64,000 bases of DNA from Carboxylicivirga marina (GCF_016612505.1 NZ_JAENRR010000005.1:1-64000); one strand, 5' to 3'. Positions 1-8,839 are shown, counted from the stretch's first letter. Notes: a model not told the origin generated them from the letters alone. A program made the numbers and translations.

Positions 1-141
1 TCACTTAGCATTCCCTGCAAACCCTTGTTAACTAAGAAATCCATGAGATAGGCATCTGTATTATGGGGTAACTCCAATACTTAATTAGCTTGTTAAAAAG
101 CCACAAAACAATTAATATTACATAACTAAAACAAATAATAC

Positions 142-1671
142 ATGCTAACCAAGGACGACATCAAAAGTATTGAAGAGAAAAATATTTCACGGGAACTAAT
201 AGATAAGCAATTAGGTCAATTCAAAAACGGTTTTGCTTATTCATCATTAAATAAAGCAGCTACCATTAATGATGGAATAATTAAGAATGACCCGGGAACA
301 GAAAGCGAATATATCGAGAAATACAAACAGGCGATTAAGGATGGATTAGACACCATTAAGTTTGTGCCAGCGTCGGGAGCTGCTACACGAATGTTCAAGG
401 CTCTTTTTGAATTTATACAAACTGATAAGAATAATCAAAGTCAATTATTAAATAAAGAACCCTATGCCAGTTTTGTTGTAAAGCTTTCAAAATTTGCATT
501 TTATGATGATCTACTCGAACAACTCGGAAAGGTTAATGAGGATATTATTGACACTAATGAAGCAGCGCGAATCATTGAGTGTTTATTGTTACCGGAAGGC
601 TTGAATTATGGCAAACTACCAAAGGGTTTATTGAAATTTCATAAACAAAATAATTCATGTACCACCCCACTTGAAGAACACTTAAAAGAAGCAGCTCATT
701 ATGCTAGCTTCAATAATAAAGGTAAAGTACATTTTACTGTTAGTCCTGAACATCACGAACTATTTAAAAAACAATTGGCAAAGAGCAGGGCTTCAATCGA
801 GAATGAACTCAATTGTGAATTTACTGTCGATTTCTCATTCCAAAAACAGGCCACTGATACCATAGCTGTTAATCCCGAAAATACCCCTTTCAGGCAAAAT
901 GATGGTTCATTATTATTCAGACCAGCAGGACATGGAGCTTTAATTGAAAACCTCAATGAATTAGAAGAAGAGCTTATTTTCATTAAAAACATTGATAATG
1001 TGGTGCCAGAATACCTATTGCCAGATACCATTAAATACAAGCAACTTCTGGCCGGTATTCTATTATCAAAAAAAGAACAGGCTTTTGAGATTCTTGAAGA
1101 ATTAGATCATGCCAATGCCAATAATATAGGTACAACATTAACTAAAGGACTTGACTTTTTATGTGCTGAACTTCAAATGAACAGAACACAGCTGGAAGCC
1201 CTAAGTAGTGATGAGAAAACAGTAATAATTAAAGAAAAACTTAACAAGCCAATACGTGTTTGTGGTATAGTAAAAAATGAAGGTGAAGCAGGTGGTGGTC
1301 CATTTTGGGTAAATCAGGAAGATGGTAGCATTAGCCTGCAAATTGTTGAAGGTGCACAAATTGATCCTAATGATGCTGAACAACAAAAAATACTACAGTC
1401 GAGTACTCATTTTAATCCGGTGGATTTAGTGTGTTATACCAAAAATTACAAGGGCGAGAAGTTTGACCTTAAAGCATTTGTTGATCCTGCAACTGGTTTC
1501 ATATCGGAGAAAACACAAAGTGGCAGACCATTAAAAGCCCTTGAATTACCAGGACTTTGGAACGGTGCGATGGCTCACTGGCTTACTTTCTTTGTAGAAG
1601 TTCCTGTTAGTACATTTAATCCAGTTAAAACGGTGATGGACTTGCTTCGTCCGCAACATCAACCAGAATAA
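142..1671 (+). CDS. DUF4301 family protein
   Basis: A 509-residue soluble protein that I recognise as the DUF4301 family of Bacteroidota, whose function is unknown. It has no signal peptide or membrane segment. Residues about 74-85 (FVPASGAATRMFK) form a glycine-rich loop like the nucleotide-binding loop of sugar-nucleotide transferases, which fits the nucleotidyltransferase-like fold often suggested for this family. The second half has two further conserved-looking stretches, RVCGIVKNEGEAGGGPFW and LPGLWNGAMAHW. The gene stands alone, is convergent with the next gene, and ends in a strong terminator. The ATG is preceded by an A-rich leader with no clear Shine-Dalgarno. Family call is confident; the enzymatic role is inference. 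Confidence 0.85.
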   Translation: MLTKDDIKSIEEKNISRELIDKQLGQFKNGFAYSSLNKAATINDGIIKNDPGTESEYIEKYKQAIKDGLDTIKFVPASGAATRMFKALFEFIQTDKNNQSQLLNKEPYASFVVKLSKFAFYDDLLEQLGKVNEDIIDTNEAARIIECLLLPEGLNYGKLPKGLLKFHKQNNSCTTPLEEHLKEAAHYASFNNKGKVHFTVSPEHHELFKKQLAKSRASIENELNCEFTVDFSFQKQATDTIAVNPENTPFRQNDGSLLFRPAGHGALIENLNELEEELIFIKNIDNVVPEYLLPDTIKYKQLLAGILLSKKEQAFEILEELDHANANNIGTTLTKGLDFLCAELQMNRTQLEALSSDEKTVIIKEKLNKPIRVCGIVKNEGEAGGGPFWVNQEDGSISLQIVEGAQIDPNDAEQQKILQSSTHFNPVDLVCYTKNYKGEKFDLKAFVDPATGFISEKTQSGRPLKALELPGLWNGAMAHWLTFFVEVPVSTFNPVKTVMDLLRPQHQPE

Positions 1672-1687
1672 TATCTTATTCCTATAC

Positions 1688-1728
1688 AAAAAAGGTCCCC
1701 AACTCAAATTTGAATTGGGGATCTTTTT
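1688..1728. terminator. Bidirectional terminator
   Basis: AAGGTCCCCAA pairs with TTGGGGATCTT (one G-U pair) around a small inner palindrome TCAAATTTGA, with A-rich sequence on the left and T-rich on the right. It lies between two convergent genes and can serve both. Confidence 0.85.
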
Positions 1729-1747
1729 ATATCTAGTTCATAAGCTC

Positions 1748-2887
1748 CTAATAGTCTGAAGGAGGTGGATTTTGATAGTATTGATAGGCAAATACTATTG
1801 CCGCAATAAGCAATAATACTGCAATGACTGTAAAAGTAATTTTAATCCAGGAATACGGACGTTGCCCTTGTACCTCTCCTGTCCTACCATTAACTAAAAA
1901 CTGGTACAATTTGCCTTTAAAAAGGTAAGCACACACAAAAACAGGCAACAACAAGTGTTTAAATGTAATGTCCTTATAGCTCGTATTCAGGGATATGATT
2001 CGCTGCTCATCGCCACCAATATCACGTCTAATCAAACGACGTATTTCAGGCTCTGCAATATCCTTGGCAATCTCAAACCCTTCTTCTAAATTAACCTGAT
2101 ATTTTTCGGCAATAAATCCACTAATATAACTCGGATCAAAGGGCACCAGATTTTCCAGATCCCAGGGTTCCAGTTTATAGATGTATTTTTGAGGTAAAGA
2201 ACGTGTGGCTACCGTAAGTATATCATCAAAAAACCTGTGCACCTGACCAGATGCATGGCTCCAACGTGTTTTTCTAACCTGGCGTGTTTTCGTTACAGAT
2301 TTACCATTTTCTGTAGTTGTGTAAGTTTCTGTTACGTAATAGTAGTCACCACGTTGTCCAATATATTTGGAATACGTATCAGTATCGTATGTCCAATAAG
2401 GAATATAAACACCCATAAAGTGGTCAAAATTAAGGGTAGCTTTCTTTAAGTCATTCGGTGCAAACCATAAACGATTCACCCATTGTTTAAACTGGTCCTT
2501 AGCATCGTTTTTATTGAGCTTAAATGGAAGTAGTGACTTTGGCTGAATGACCTCTTCTTCCTTTGCATGCTCTAGCACCAATGGAGAAGCACAATATGCA
2601 CAGTTAGTGGCGGTTACATCCTCCTCCAAAGTAGCGGAAGCGCCGCAGTTATCACATTTAATGAATTTTGCAGTAATTGACTCTTCTGATTCAGTCTTTT
2701 GAGCCAGGTACTGATGAAAATCCAACTCTTCGATGTCAACATCAATTTGAGGAATATCATTTTCAGCACCGCAATAGGCACAGTTGAGATGCTGCGTACC
2801 AGGTTTATATTTAAGGTCGGCACCACACGATGAGCAAGCAAAGGTACCTACTGCCAACTCTTGTGATTCTATGTTTTCGTTTTCCAT
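1748..2887 (-). CDS. Zinc-ribbon protein with C-terminal membrane anchor
   Basis: A 379-residue protein with two N-terminal zinc ribbons: CSSCGADL...CAYCGAEN near residues 18-45 and CDNCGASA...CAYCASPL near residues 75-100. A long soluble middle part follows, then one hydrophobic helix near the C-terminus (WIKITFTVIAVLLLIAAIVFAYQ) and a short Pro-rich tail. It resembles the zinc-ribbon proteins sometimes annotated as primosomal protein N'-like, although no helicase domain is present. The frame is open upstream, but I place the start at 2887 because the SPFH gene stops at 2889, one base before. This spacing implies translational coupling and shared function. Role unknown; a membrane-associated partner of the SPFH protein is my inference. 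Confidence 0.8.
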   Translation of the reverse strand: MENENIESQELAVGTFACSSCGADLKYKPGTQHLNCAYCGAENDIPQIDVDIEELDFHQYLAQKTESEESITAKFIKCDNCGASATLEEDVTATNCAYCASPLVLEHAKEEEVIQPKSLLPFKLNKNDAKDQFKQWVNRLWFAPNDLKKATLNFDHFMGVYIPYWTYDTDTYSKYIGQRGDYYYVTETYTTTENGKSVTKTRQVRKTRWSHASGQVHRFFDDILTVATRSLPQKYIYKLEPWDLENLVPFDPSYISGFIAEKYQVNLEEGFEIAKDIAEPEIRRLIRRDIGGDEQRIISLNTSYKDITFKHLLLPVFVCAYLFKGKLYQFLVNGRTGEVQGQRPYSWIKITFTVIAVLLLIAAIVFAYQYYQNPPPSDY

Positions 2888-2888
2888 C

Positions 2889-3998
2889 TTACTGTCCTGG
2901 TATTGGTGGTGGGACACTTCCAAATAAGGATTTTAATTCAGCTTGTTCGCCCGCTGCAGCCCAGTTAGCCATACCATCGCGCCAAACAAGCGACTCCCTA
3001 CTAAGTTGGTTTTGCATGGCCATTTGCTTTAACGCCGCCATATCGTAAGGACCAGCCTGCTGCCCATTTACAACCACAAAAAACGTTAATGCTGGTGGTA
3101 CAGGAGGTGGTGTTGATGGAGCCGATTGTTGTGGCTGTTGTTGGTCAGAGGCAAAAGTTTGCCCCATTTGGTTTGCCATAGCAAATCCCATACCCATGCC
3201 CATTCCTGCTCCCGCTGTTCCACTAGGATTACTTGCTGCTGCTTCCATGGCTTTAGCCGCTTTCATCTGTGCCAACTTGTTTAAATCTATGGCATTTAAT
3301 CGACTTAATTCAAAAATCTCTTTTTTGATTTCTTCAGGCATCGACACATTCTCAACCAAAAACTTTGGCAATTCGAGGCCATACTGTGCAAATTCAGGTG
3401 CAATTATGGTCAATACATAATCCGATAATTCATTGATATTACCTGCAAACGCTTCAATAGGAAAACCGGCTTCTCCAGCGGCATCGGTAAAGCGTGTAAC
3501 TATCATACTTTTTAGCTGATCAGCAATTTCATCAGTTGTAAAGTGACCGTCGGTTCCAACTATTTCTTTGATAAATAAAGGGGCATTGCTTACTTTAATC
3601 ACATATGTACCAAAGGCACGTATCTCAAGCATACCAAATCGCTGGTCGCTTAATGTGATGGGATTTTTCGTACCCCATTTCTGTGCTGTGAGGCTACGTG
3701 TACTCACAAAGTATACTTCGGCTTTAAACGGGCTGTTAAAACCATGCTTCCATCCTTGCAAGGTCGACAGTATTGGCAAGTTTTGTGTATTTAAGGTATA
3801 CATGCCAGGCTGAAAGACATCTGCTATCTGCCCTTCATTAATAAAAACAGCAATCTGTCCTTCGCGAACAGTTAACTTAGCACCATTTTTAATTTCGTTC
3901 TGATACCTTTCAAAACGGTAAACCATTGTATCGTTAGAGTCATCGAGCCACTCAATAATATCAATAAATTCACCTCTTAATTTATCGAATAATCCCAT
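2889..3998 (-). CDS. SPFH domain protein with C-terminal GYF_2 domain
   Basis: A 369-residue protein. The first 250 residues form an SPFH (band 7/stomatin-like) domain of the virion-core or YdjI-like type: no N-terminal membrane helix, then a beta-rich region starting near LTVREGQIAVFINEGQIADVF. A Gly/Met-rich and Gln/Pro-rich linker follows (residues about 255-305). The last 60 residues form a GYF_2 domain with the typical pattern FFVVVNGQQAGPYDMAALKQ and LVWRDGMANWAAA. It is the first gene of a two-gene unit with the zinc-ribbon membrane protein. SPFH proteins scaffold membrane microdomains, and GYF domains bind proline-rich peptides; the partner's Pro-rich tail is a possible ligand (inference). 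Confidence 0.85.
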   Translation of the reverse strand: MGLFDKLRGEFIDIIEWLDDSNDTMVYRFERYQNEIKNGAKLTVREGQIAVFINEGQIADVFQPGMYTLNTQNLPILSTLQGWKHGFNSPFKAEVYFVSTRSLTAQKWGTKNPITLSDQRFGMLEIRAFGTYVIKVSNAPLFIKEIVGTDGHFTTDEIADQLKSMIVTRFTDAAGEAGFPIEAFAGNINELSDYVLTIIAPEFAQYGLELPKFLVENVSMPEEIKKEIFELSRLNAIDLNKLAQMKAAKAMEAAASNPSGTAGAGMGMGMGFAMANQMGQTFASDQQQPQQSAPSTPPPVPPALTFFVVVNGQQAGPYDMAALKQMAMQNQLSRESLVWRDGMANWAAAGEQAELKSLFGSVPPPIPGQ

Positions 3999-4053
3999 TT
4001 TCAGTATTTAATTAGGTTATAATCTTTAAATATACAGAATAGTTATAAACGAA

Positions 4054-4079
4054 AAAATCCTCCGGTTTTGGAGGATTTT
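4054..4079 (-). terminator. Terminator of the amtB-glnK unit
   Basis: Perfect 10-bp stem AAAATCCTCC / GGAGGATTTT with a 6-base loop. Read on the minus strand it lies about 50 bases after the P-II stop and is followed by a T-rich stretch. Confidence 0.8.
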
Positions 4080-4128
4080 CATTTTCATAGATTTGGAGTT
4101 GGCAGGTACTTTGTTCGCACCTGTAATT

Positions 4129-4479
4129 TTATATTGCCGTGCTACCTTTTTCTCCCGTTCTTATTCGTATACATTCTTCAAGAGGCGTGATAAAGATTTT
4201 ACCATCACCGATTTCACCTTCGACTTCGCTAACTGACTTAGCGCCATTAATGATGGCATCTACCGTTGTATCGACAAACTCCTCATTAACGGCAATTTCA
4301 ACACGCATTTTTGGTATTAATGCGGGAATCACCTTTTTACCACGATAAACTTCTTCTCGCTTTTGAGCTCCATGTCCTGAAACACGACTCACTGTAATTC
4401 TTGTAATCCCTGCACTTATCAAGCTTTCACGTACCTGATCAAGCTGGTATGAACGTATAATAGCTGTTATTAATTTCAT
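4129..4479 (-). CDS. glnK: P-II family nitrogen regulatory protein
   Basis: A 116-residue P-II signal protein. It senses ATP/ADP and 2-oxoglutarate and is expected to plug the AmtB channel at the inner membrane. The family pattern is clear: MKLITAIIRSYQLDQVRESL, the T-loop region GHGAQKREEVYRGKKV, and the C-terminal GDGKIFITPLEECIRIRTGEKG. The T-loop is about one residue shorter than in E. coli, and the position matching the uridylylated Tyr51 appears to be Val50. GlnD-type modification is therefore not expected (inference from alignment by eye). It follows amtB with a 20-base gap on the same strand, the usual glnK-amtB pairing but with amtB first. Confidence 0.92.
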   Translation of the reverse strand: MKLITAIIRSYQLDQVRESLISAGITRITVSRVSGHGAQKREEVYRGKKVIPALIPKMRVEIAVNEEFVDTTVDAIINGAKSVSEVEGEIGDGKIFITPLEECIRIRTGEKGSTAI

Positions 4480-4499
4480 TGCTTTTTGTGTTTAAATCA

Positions 4500-5846
4500 T
4501 TAATTAGGGTTAAGCATTCCATATCCTCGTTCACCATGGTAGGCGTGATCTAAGCCCTGCATCTCTTCTTCCGGTGATGATTTTAAGCCAAATATTTTCT
4601 CTACAACAACAAGAATAATTAGCGTAAGTACGATTGAATAGACGATGGCAATTCCTACAGCTGCCACCTGAACTCCTAATTGCTGCCAGATAGTCCAGCT
4701 GCCACCTGCTGCTTCTGCAGCATTAGCCATCCAGCTATCGCGAATGAAGAATACAAGTGCAATGGCACCAACAATACCGCCTACACCATGAATGCCAAAG
4801 GCATCTAATGAATCGTCATAACCCATTTTGTCCTTTACAATTAACATCAGGTAGCAAATTATGGTAGCCAAGGCACCTAATAACATAGCTCCTAATGGTT
4901 GTACAACACCAGCTGCCGGTGTTACTGCAACCAAACCAGATAATATACCTGAAGCAAAGCCTAGTGCTGTCATTTTACCTTGGTGAAAACCTTCAATAAT
5001 AATCCAGGTTAACGCACCTGCTGCCGCTGCTACCTGTGTTGCTGTTAATGCCTGTGCCGTACTTAAACCGCTGGATACACTACTTCCGGCATTAAATCCG
5101 AACCAGCCAACCCAAAGTAAGCCAGCTCCCATCATAACCATTACCAGGTTATTAGGCTTCATCTGACGATGTGGATAACCACGACGAGCTCCTAAATAAA
5201 TAGCTGCCACTAATCCACTAATACCAGCAGAAATATGCACCACTGTACCACCAGCAAAATCAATAGCGCCATCGGCACCCATATTAAATAAGAATCCATC
5301 TTCGGCCCACACCCAGTGACATAAAGGATTATAAACCAGTAACCCCCAAAGAGTAATAAACACAAGGTAGCCTCTGAATTTAACACGCTCGGCAAAAGCT
5401 CCGGCGATTAAAGCAGGCGTGATTATAGCAAATTTACCCTGAAACATAGAAAATACATACTCGGGTACGCCACCTTCCATCACTGTTTCATCAATACCTT
5501 GTAAGAAAACGTAATCAGGGTTCCAGCCAAACCAGCCACCCAAAACATTTGAACCAAAGCACATACTATAACTAACAGTTACCCATAGTACACTCATAAC
5601 GCCCATAGCCGCAAAACTATGCATCATAGTCCCCAGAACATTCTTAGAACGAACCAATCCACCATAAAACATGGCTAGTCCGGGCACCATTAATAACACT
5701 AAAGCGGTTGATGTAATCATCCAGGCTGTAGCTCCTGAATCAACTCCGGGTTGCGCACTCAACTCCATAAGGCCCCCCAAACCCATAATAATGGCAAGGG
5801 TAGCCAGCATTCTCTTCTTCAGATTTAAATTTAATTTCAATTTCAT
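4500..5846 (-). CDS. amtB: Ammonium transporter
   Basis: A 448-residue Amt/MEP/Rh ammonium channel. Residues about 1-32 look like a signal peptide or extra first helix (KKRMLATLAIIMGLGGLMELSAQ). Eleven or so hydrophobic helices follow. Hallmarks are FYGGLVRSKNVLGTMMHS, the GAFAERVKFRGY signature, and the two pore histidines in HISAGISG and DAFGIHGVGGIVGA. The C-terminal cytosolic tail (GLDHAYHGERGYGMLNPN) is the segment contacted by P-II proteins. It is the first gene of the amtB-glnK unit, with a long 5' region and a TAnnTTTG box far upstream. Expression under nitrogen limitation is expected from the family. Confidence 0.95.
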   Translation of the reverse strand: MKLKLNLNLKKRMLATLAIIMGLGGLMELSAQPGVDSGATAWMITSTALVLLMVPGLAMFYGGLVRSKNVLGTMMHSFAAMGVMSVLWVTVSYSMCFGSNVLGGWFGWNPDYVFLQGIDETVMEGGVPEYVFSMFQGKFAIITPALIAGAFAERVKFRGYLVFITLWGLLVYNPLCHWVWAEDGFLFNMGADGAIDFAGGTVVHISAGISGLVAAIYLGARRGYPHRQMKPNNLVMVMMGAGLLWVGWFGFNAGSSVSSGLSTAQALTATQVAAAAGALTWIIIEGFHQGKMTALGFASGILSGLVAVTPAAGVVQPLGAMLLGALATIICYLMLIVKDKMGYDDSLDAFGIHGVGGIVGAIALVFFIRDSWMANAAEAAGGSWTIWQQLGVQVAAVGIAIVYSIVLTLIILVVVEKIFGLKSSPEEEMQGLDHAYHGERGYGMLNPN

Positions 5847-6030
5847 GATAAAGTGATATAGGTTAACGATTGCATGTCAATCACACTCATTGAGTGCTTC
5901 AAACAGTTTGGAATCAATCAGCATTATCATTTAAAATAGTTCAGTGAAATTAGTCTTCTTTCACTTCAATTGTGTTGCGCTGCTCTCCCCCGAAATTGTT
6001 TTTTATGACATTTGTCAGTTTTATTGAGTG
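5847..6030 (-). promoter_or_regulatory. Long 5' leader of amtB
   Basis: About 180 bases separate the amtB start from the nearest TAnnTTTG box. The leader holds a near-perfect palindrome CACTCA-T-TGAGTG at 5884-5896, about 40 bases upstream of the start codon. Its one-base centre suits a protein-binding site better than an RNA hairpin. No open frame or known riboswitch motif was seen. Confidence 0.4.
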
Positions 6031-6038
6031 CAAATATA
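6031..6038 (-). promoter_or_regulatory. Promoter -7 box (TATATTTG) for amtB
   Basis: Exact match on the minus strand to the Bacteroidota -7 consensus TAnnTTTG. The -33 element is not obvious. Confidence 0.5.
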
Positions 6039-6188
6039 TAAATGAGGGGTGTATTTACAAATTATTAGTTTATTTTTATTTTTAACCCCTATTTATTTTA
6101 GTACCTATCAATTTAATGTCATATTATTACAACAACACCCCCACTTACAATGAACCACTAACTCAAACATTTAATATTTAAGAAAAAG

Positions 6189-6223
6189 AACGCCACTTTA
6201 TTGCATTACAATAAAGTGGCGTT
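6189..6223 (-). terminator. Terminator of the Lol-like operon
   Basis: Perfect 15-bp stem AACGCCACTTTATTG / CAATAAAGTGGCGTT with a 5-base loop, followed on the minus strand by TTCTTTTTC. It lies about 85 bases after the LolA-like gene, the last of the operon. Confidence 0.88.
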
Positions 6224-6306
6224 ACTTAACCTCGCAATATGCATTAGAAAATCTACTACATTCTAATACATAATCCGGCTTAAAAAAACTTACAATGTAT
6301 TTCTAT

Positions 6307-7041
6307 CTACTGTTTCAATGCTGCCTTTGTAAAAAGGTAGTCAGGAATTTCTTCATCGAATTTTATACTGATTATTTCCCAATCGGTTCCCTTGCCCTGC
6401 TTTAATACATCTTTAAAGTTTAATTTCATAGGATACCAGCGGCCATCAATCTTTTCAAAATTACTTAGCACAGTGCGCTTAAGTAACTGACCACTTTTGG
6501 CGTACATTTCTTCTTTATGTGGCAAATAATATTCGGCATCTACCCATAGTTTGCGCGAATAATAAGCTGCATCATCAACTTTAGCAGTTAATTTGAGAAC
6601 AAAGACTTTACGATTATCCATCATTTCGGTCGACTCTATTTCAGCTGTATAAACATCTGTTAGCTTGCGGTCATCCATCATATCTTCGTATGATAAATCG
6701 GAGCCCATTACCGACTGGCGCAACATGTGCCCCGATATTTGAACAATTCGATCATTCGCAGGGTAATAGGTCCAAAGCTTATCTTCCAGTTTCAGCATTT
6801 TGGTTCCTTTTTCGCGGGCTGGCGACAAGTATTCGGTAAATGATTTTTCAGTACCTACCGTGTAACTGACAGAAGTAATCGTTCGACTGTTTCGGCTCCC
6901 ATGAATGGTCATGCTCGATTCAACCACACGATTTTCAGATGACATGTTCCTGTCAATCTTTTGCATTATTTCATCGGCCGATTGTGCGCAAATGACACCA
7001 TGCAGACCTAATAGTATTATTGCAATTAATAAATGCTTCAT
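6307..7041 (-). CDS. Outer membrane lipoprotein-sorting (LolA-like) protein
   Basis: A 244-residue periplasmic protein with a signal peptide (MKHLLIAIILLGLHGVICAQ). It belongs to the LolA-like family that follows permease operons: the pattern EKGTKMLKLEDKLWTYYPANDRIVQISGHML and the C-terminal WYPMKLNF are typical of 'outer membrane lipoprotein-sorting protein' entries. The fold is a half beta-barrel that shields lipid from water. It is the last gene of a seven-gene unit with an ABC ATPase and three FtsX-type permeases, so it probably receives the exported lipid or lipoprotein and carries it across the periplasm. Cargo is unknown. It is distinct from housekeeping LolA. Confidence 0.85.
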   Translation of the reverse strand: MKHLLIAIILLGLHGVICAQSADEIMQKIDRNMSSENRVVESSMTIHGSRNSRTITSVSYTVGTEKSFTEYLSPAREKGTKMLKLEDKLWTYYPANDRIVQISGHMLRQSVMGSDLSYEDMMDDRKLTDVYTAEIESTEMMDNRKVFVLKLTAKVDDAAYYSRKLWVDAEYYLPHKEEMYAKSGQLLKRTVLSNFEKIDGRWYPMKLNFKDVLKQGKGTDWEIISIKFDEEIPDYLFTKAALKQ

Positions 7042-7150
7042 ATTGCTAGTATTTTATAAGTTCTTCAAAAAATCTCTTCTTAATTTCATTTACATACAAC
7101 AGATCATCCATCGCACATTCTTACAGGCTGATTGTGCCATCTCCAACACC

Positions 7151-7402
7151 TATCTCGCAATCAAAAACATGCGTCTTACATTCGAAAAAATACATCTTAC
7201 ATTCGAAAAATTACTTCTCGCATTATCTAAAACGCTTCTTACAGTGTCAAAAACTCATCTCGCAATGGCTAAATCCATTCTTACATTCAGAAAATACCAT
7301 CTCACATTAAAAAAAATCCTTCTCGCACTAGCTAAAACGCATCTTACAATGTCAAAAACTCATCTCGCAATGGTAAAACCCCATCTTACACACGCATACA
7401 CG
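7151..7402. repeat. Twelve-unit degenerate tandem repeat, period exactly 21 bp
   Basis: Twelve consecutive units of exactly 21 bases run from 7151 to 7402, with a weak thirteenth to 7423 that overlaps the permease stop codon. Each unit begins with a variant of (C/T)(A/T)TCT, then TACA, CGCA or CACA, and ends in an A-rich stretch such as TCAAAAACT. Units with TTACA and with TCGCA tend to alternate. Units 4-6 (7214-7276) are nearly repeated as units 9-11 (7319-7381), a 105-base higher-order shift. Weaker matches may extend upstream to about 7088. The array fills the gap between the 424-residue permease and the LolA-like gene. The plus strand is open through it because 21 is a multiple of 3, but I do not call a gene. 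Confidence 0.9.
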
Positions 7403-7418
7403 TATCTTTCAAGCCAAA

Positions 7419-8693
7419 TTACACTTCCAGCTCTTTAAACAACTGTGCAGTTTTACGTTTATAAATGGCATAACCGGCTAAAGCATTGCCTAATGTCATA
7501 GCCAGCAGACCGGGAATAAAACCAATATAAAACAGTTCCGGCGTTACTTTAGCGCGATAAACCGTTGGCATCATCATCGTTACATTCTCCATCATAGCAC
7601 TAAAATCAATACCGTTTTCCTGCAAATAATAGGATACTCCAATACCTAAGGCTGAACCAACAACAGAACCAATGCTACCGATAATCACAGCCTCATAAAT
7701 AATCGTTCGGAAAATATGTCCTTTTTCTTCGCCCAGAGCCAAACGCACACCATATTCGGTATAACGCCGCAGGCCACCCAACAGACCAGTATTCCACAAT
7801 ACAATAGACATAGCAATCACAAATATTGACACCATCATGGCACTCATATTATCAGCCATATCGAGGTATTGTTTGAGCGTTGCTTCATCGCGAAGACGCA
7901 CCATTTGAGGCGAAAACTCATCAGCTTCATCACTATATTTATTATTAAAATCCTCCCGTATGGCCAAGGCCAATTCATCATCGTACAAACCACTTTTAAA
8001 GTAAGCTAAGAGCTCACCAGCTGCATCACACATATCAAAAGCCAGTTCAGCATCTGTGATATCCATAATAATAGCACCACGATCGAGCATTGCCATTCCG
8101 AAATTAATAGTTCCACACACCTGAAAGGTTGGCACCACCATGCTACCATACATGGTTGAACCCAATATGGAAATATCATCACCCAACTCCACCCCAAAAC
8201 GTTCAGCAAATTCATGACTAATCAGCACTTCACCTTGCTTCTGCGGCAATCGCCCCTTCACTATTGATTTGGGAATATTTAACCGCTCTGCTTCCTTTGA
8301 GCCTGCCGACAATAAATCAACAGCACGACCGGCTGCTGGTCCCTGAGCACGTGTTTCACCATTAGCGTCAGGTACATCAAGCAATCCACCAAACTGAATA
8401 CGTCGTACCCATTCCAAATCGGGGTATTCCTTATTTAATTTCTCTGTAAGCGAACTGACATCAAGTAAAGCCAGGTCATTGGGTATTTGTTCTTCGTTTT
8501 CGGCATATGCACGTGTCATTATTTTGACATGTCCCATGCTATAATTAGCATTCATATCTATCATATCGCCAAACACACCTTTCATCCACCCACTCATAAA
8601 TACAGTGAGGAACACACCCAAAGACACCACTATTACTGGTAGCAAACTCCGGCTTTTATCGCGCAATATACCTTTGATTAGAAATTTGATCAT
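7419..8693 (-). CDS. ABC transporter permease, FtsX/MacB type
   Basis: A 424-residue permease with an N-terminal membrane helix (LLPVIVVSLGVFLTVFMSGWMKGV), a periplasmic MacB_PCD-like domain of about 240 residues, and three C-terminal helices of the FtsX domain. The FtsX block contains GLLGGLRRYTEYGVRLALGEEKGHIFRTIIYE, the usual coupling-helix region (residues given in two parts of the chain around 315-350). The frame extends to 8750, but I start at 8693 (MIKFLIKGILRDK), where AAGAGA precedes the ATG and the protein aligns with its family. It differs clearly from the two tandem permeases upstream, so the transporter has at least two permease types. A dispersed repeat separates it from the preceding gene. 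Confidence 0.85.
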   Translation of the reverse strand: MIKFLIKGILRDKSRSLLPVIVVSLGVFLTVFMSGWMKGVFGDMIDMNANYSMGHVKIMTRAYAENEEQIPNDLALLDVSSLTEKLNKEYPDLEWVRRIQFGGLLDVPDANGETRAQGPAAGRAVDLLSAGSKEAERLNIPKSIVKGRLPQKQGEVLISHEFAERFGVELGDDISILGSTMYGSMVVPTFQVCGTINFGMAMLDRGAIIMDITDAELAFDMCDAAGELLAYFKSGLYDDELALAIREDFNNKYSDEADEFSPQMVRLRDEATLKQYLDMADNMSAMMVSIFVIAMSIVLWNTGLLGGLRRYTEYGVRLALGEEKGHIFRTIIYEAVIIGSIGSVVGSALGIGVSYYLQENGIDFSAMMENVTMMMPTVYRAKVTPELFYIGFIPGLLAMTLGNALAGYAIYKRKTAQLFKELEV

Positions 8694-8707
8694 ATCTCTT
8701 TTTTTTA

Positions 8708-8736
8708 GTCCGAAGTCCGAAGCACTATGTCCGAAG
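8708..8736. repeat. GTCCGAA heptamer repeat
   Basis: GTCCGAA occurs twice in tandem, then one degenerate unit, then again, in a 7-base period, 15 bases upstream of the permease start. The same arrangement occurs at 47539-47567 upstream of the ABC-F gene. Confidence 0.75.
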
Positions 8737-8839
8737 TACGGAAAACCCAAATCATTAAACTCTTTAACTTTTCAAGGCTTAACACTCACCTCCCACTGCA
8801 ATCGCATTTTAGAAATTATTTTACAACTCAAGTCGTTGA

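Noticed and set aside
6905-7438. Plus-strand 177-codon open frame with a 7-residue repeat across the 21-bp array
   Set aside because: It begins antisense to the LolA-like gene. The repeat part is open only because 21 is divisible by 3 and the units lack stop triplets; another frame is open as well. No start signal seen.
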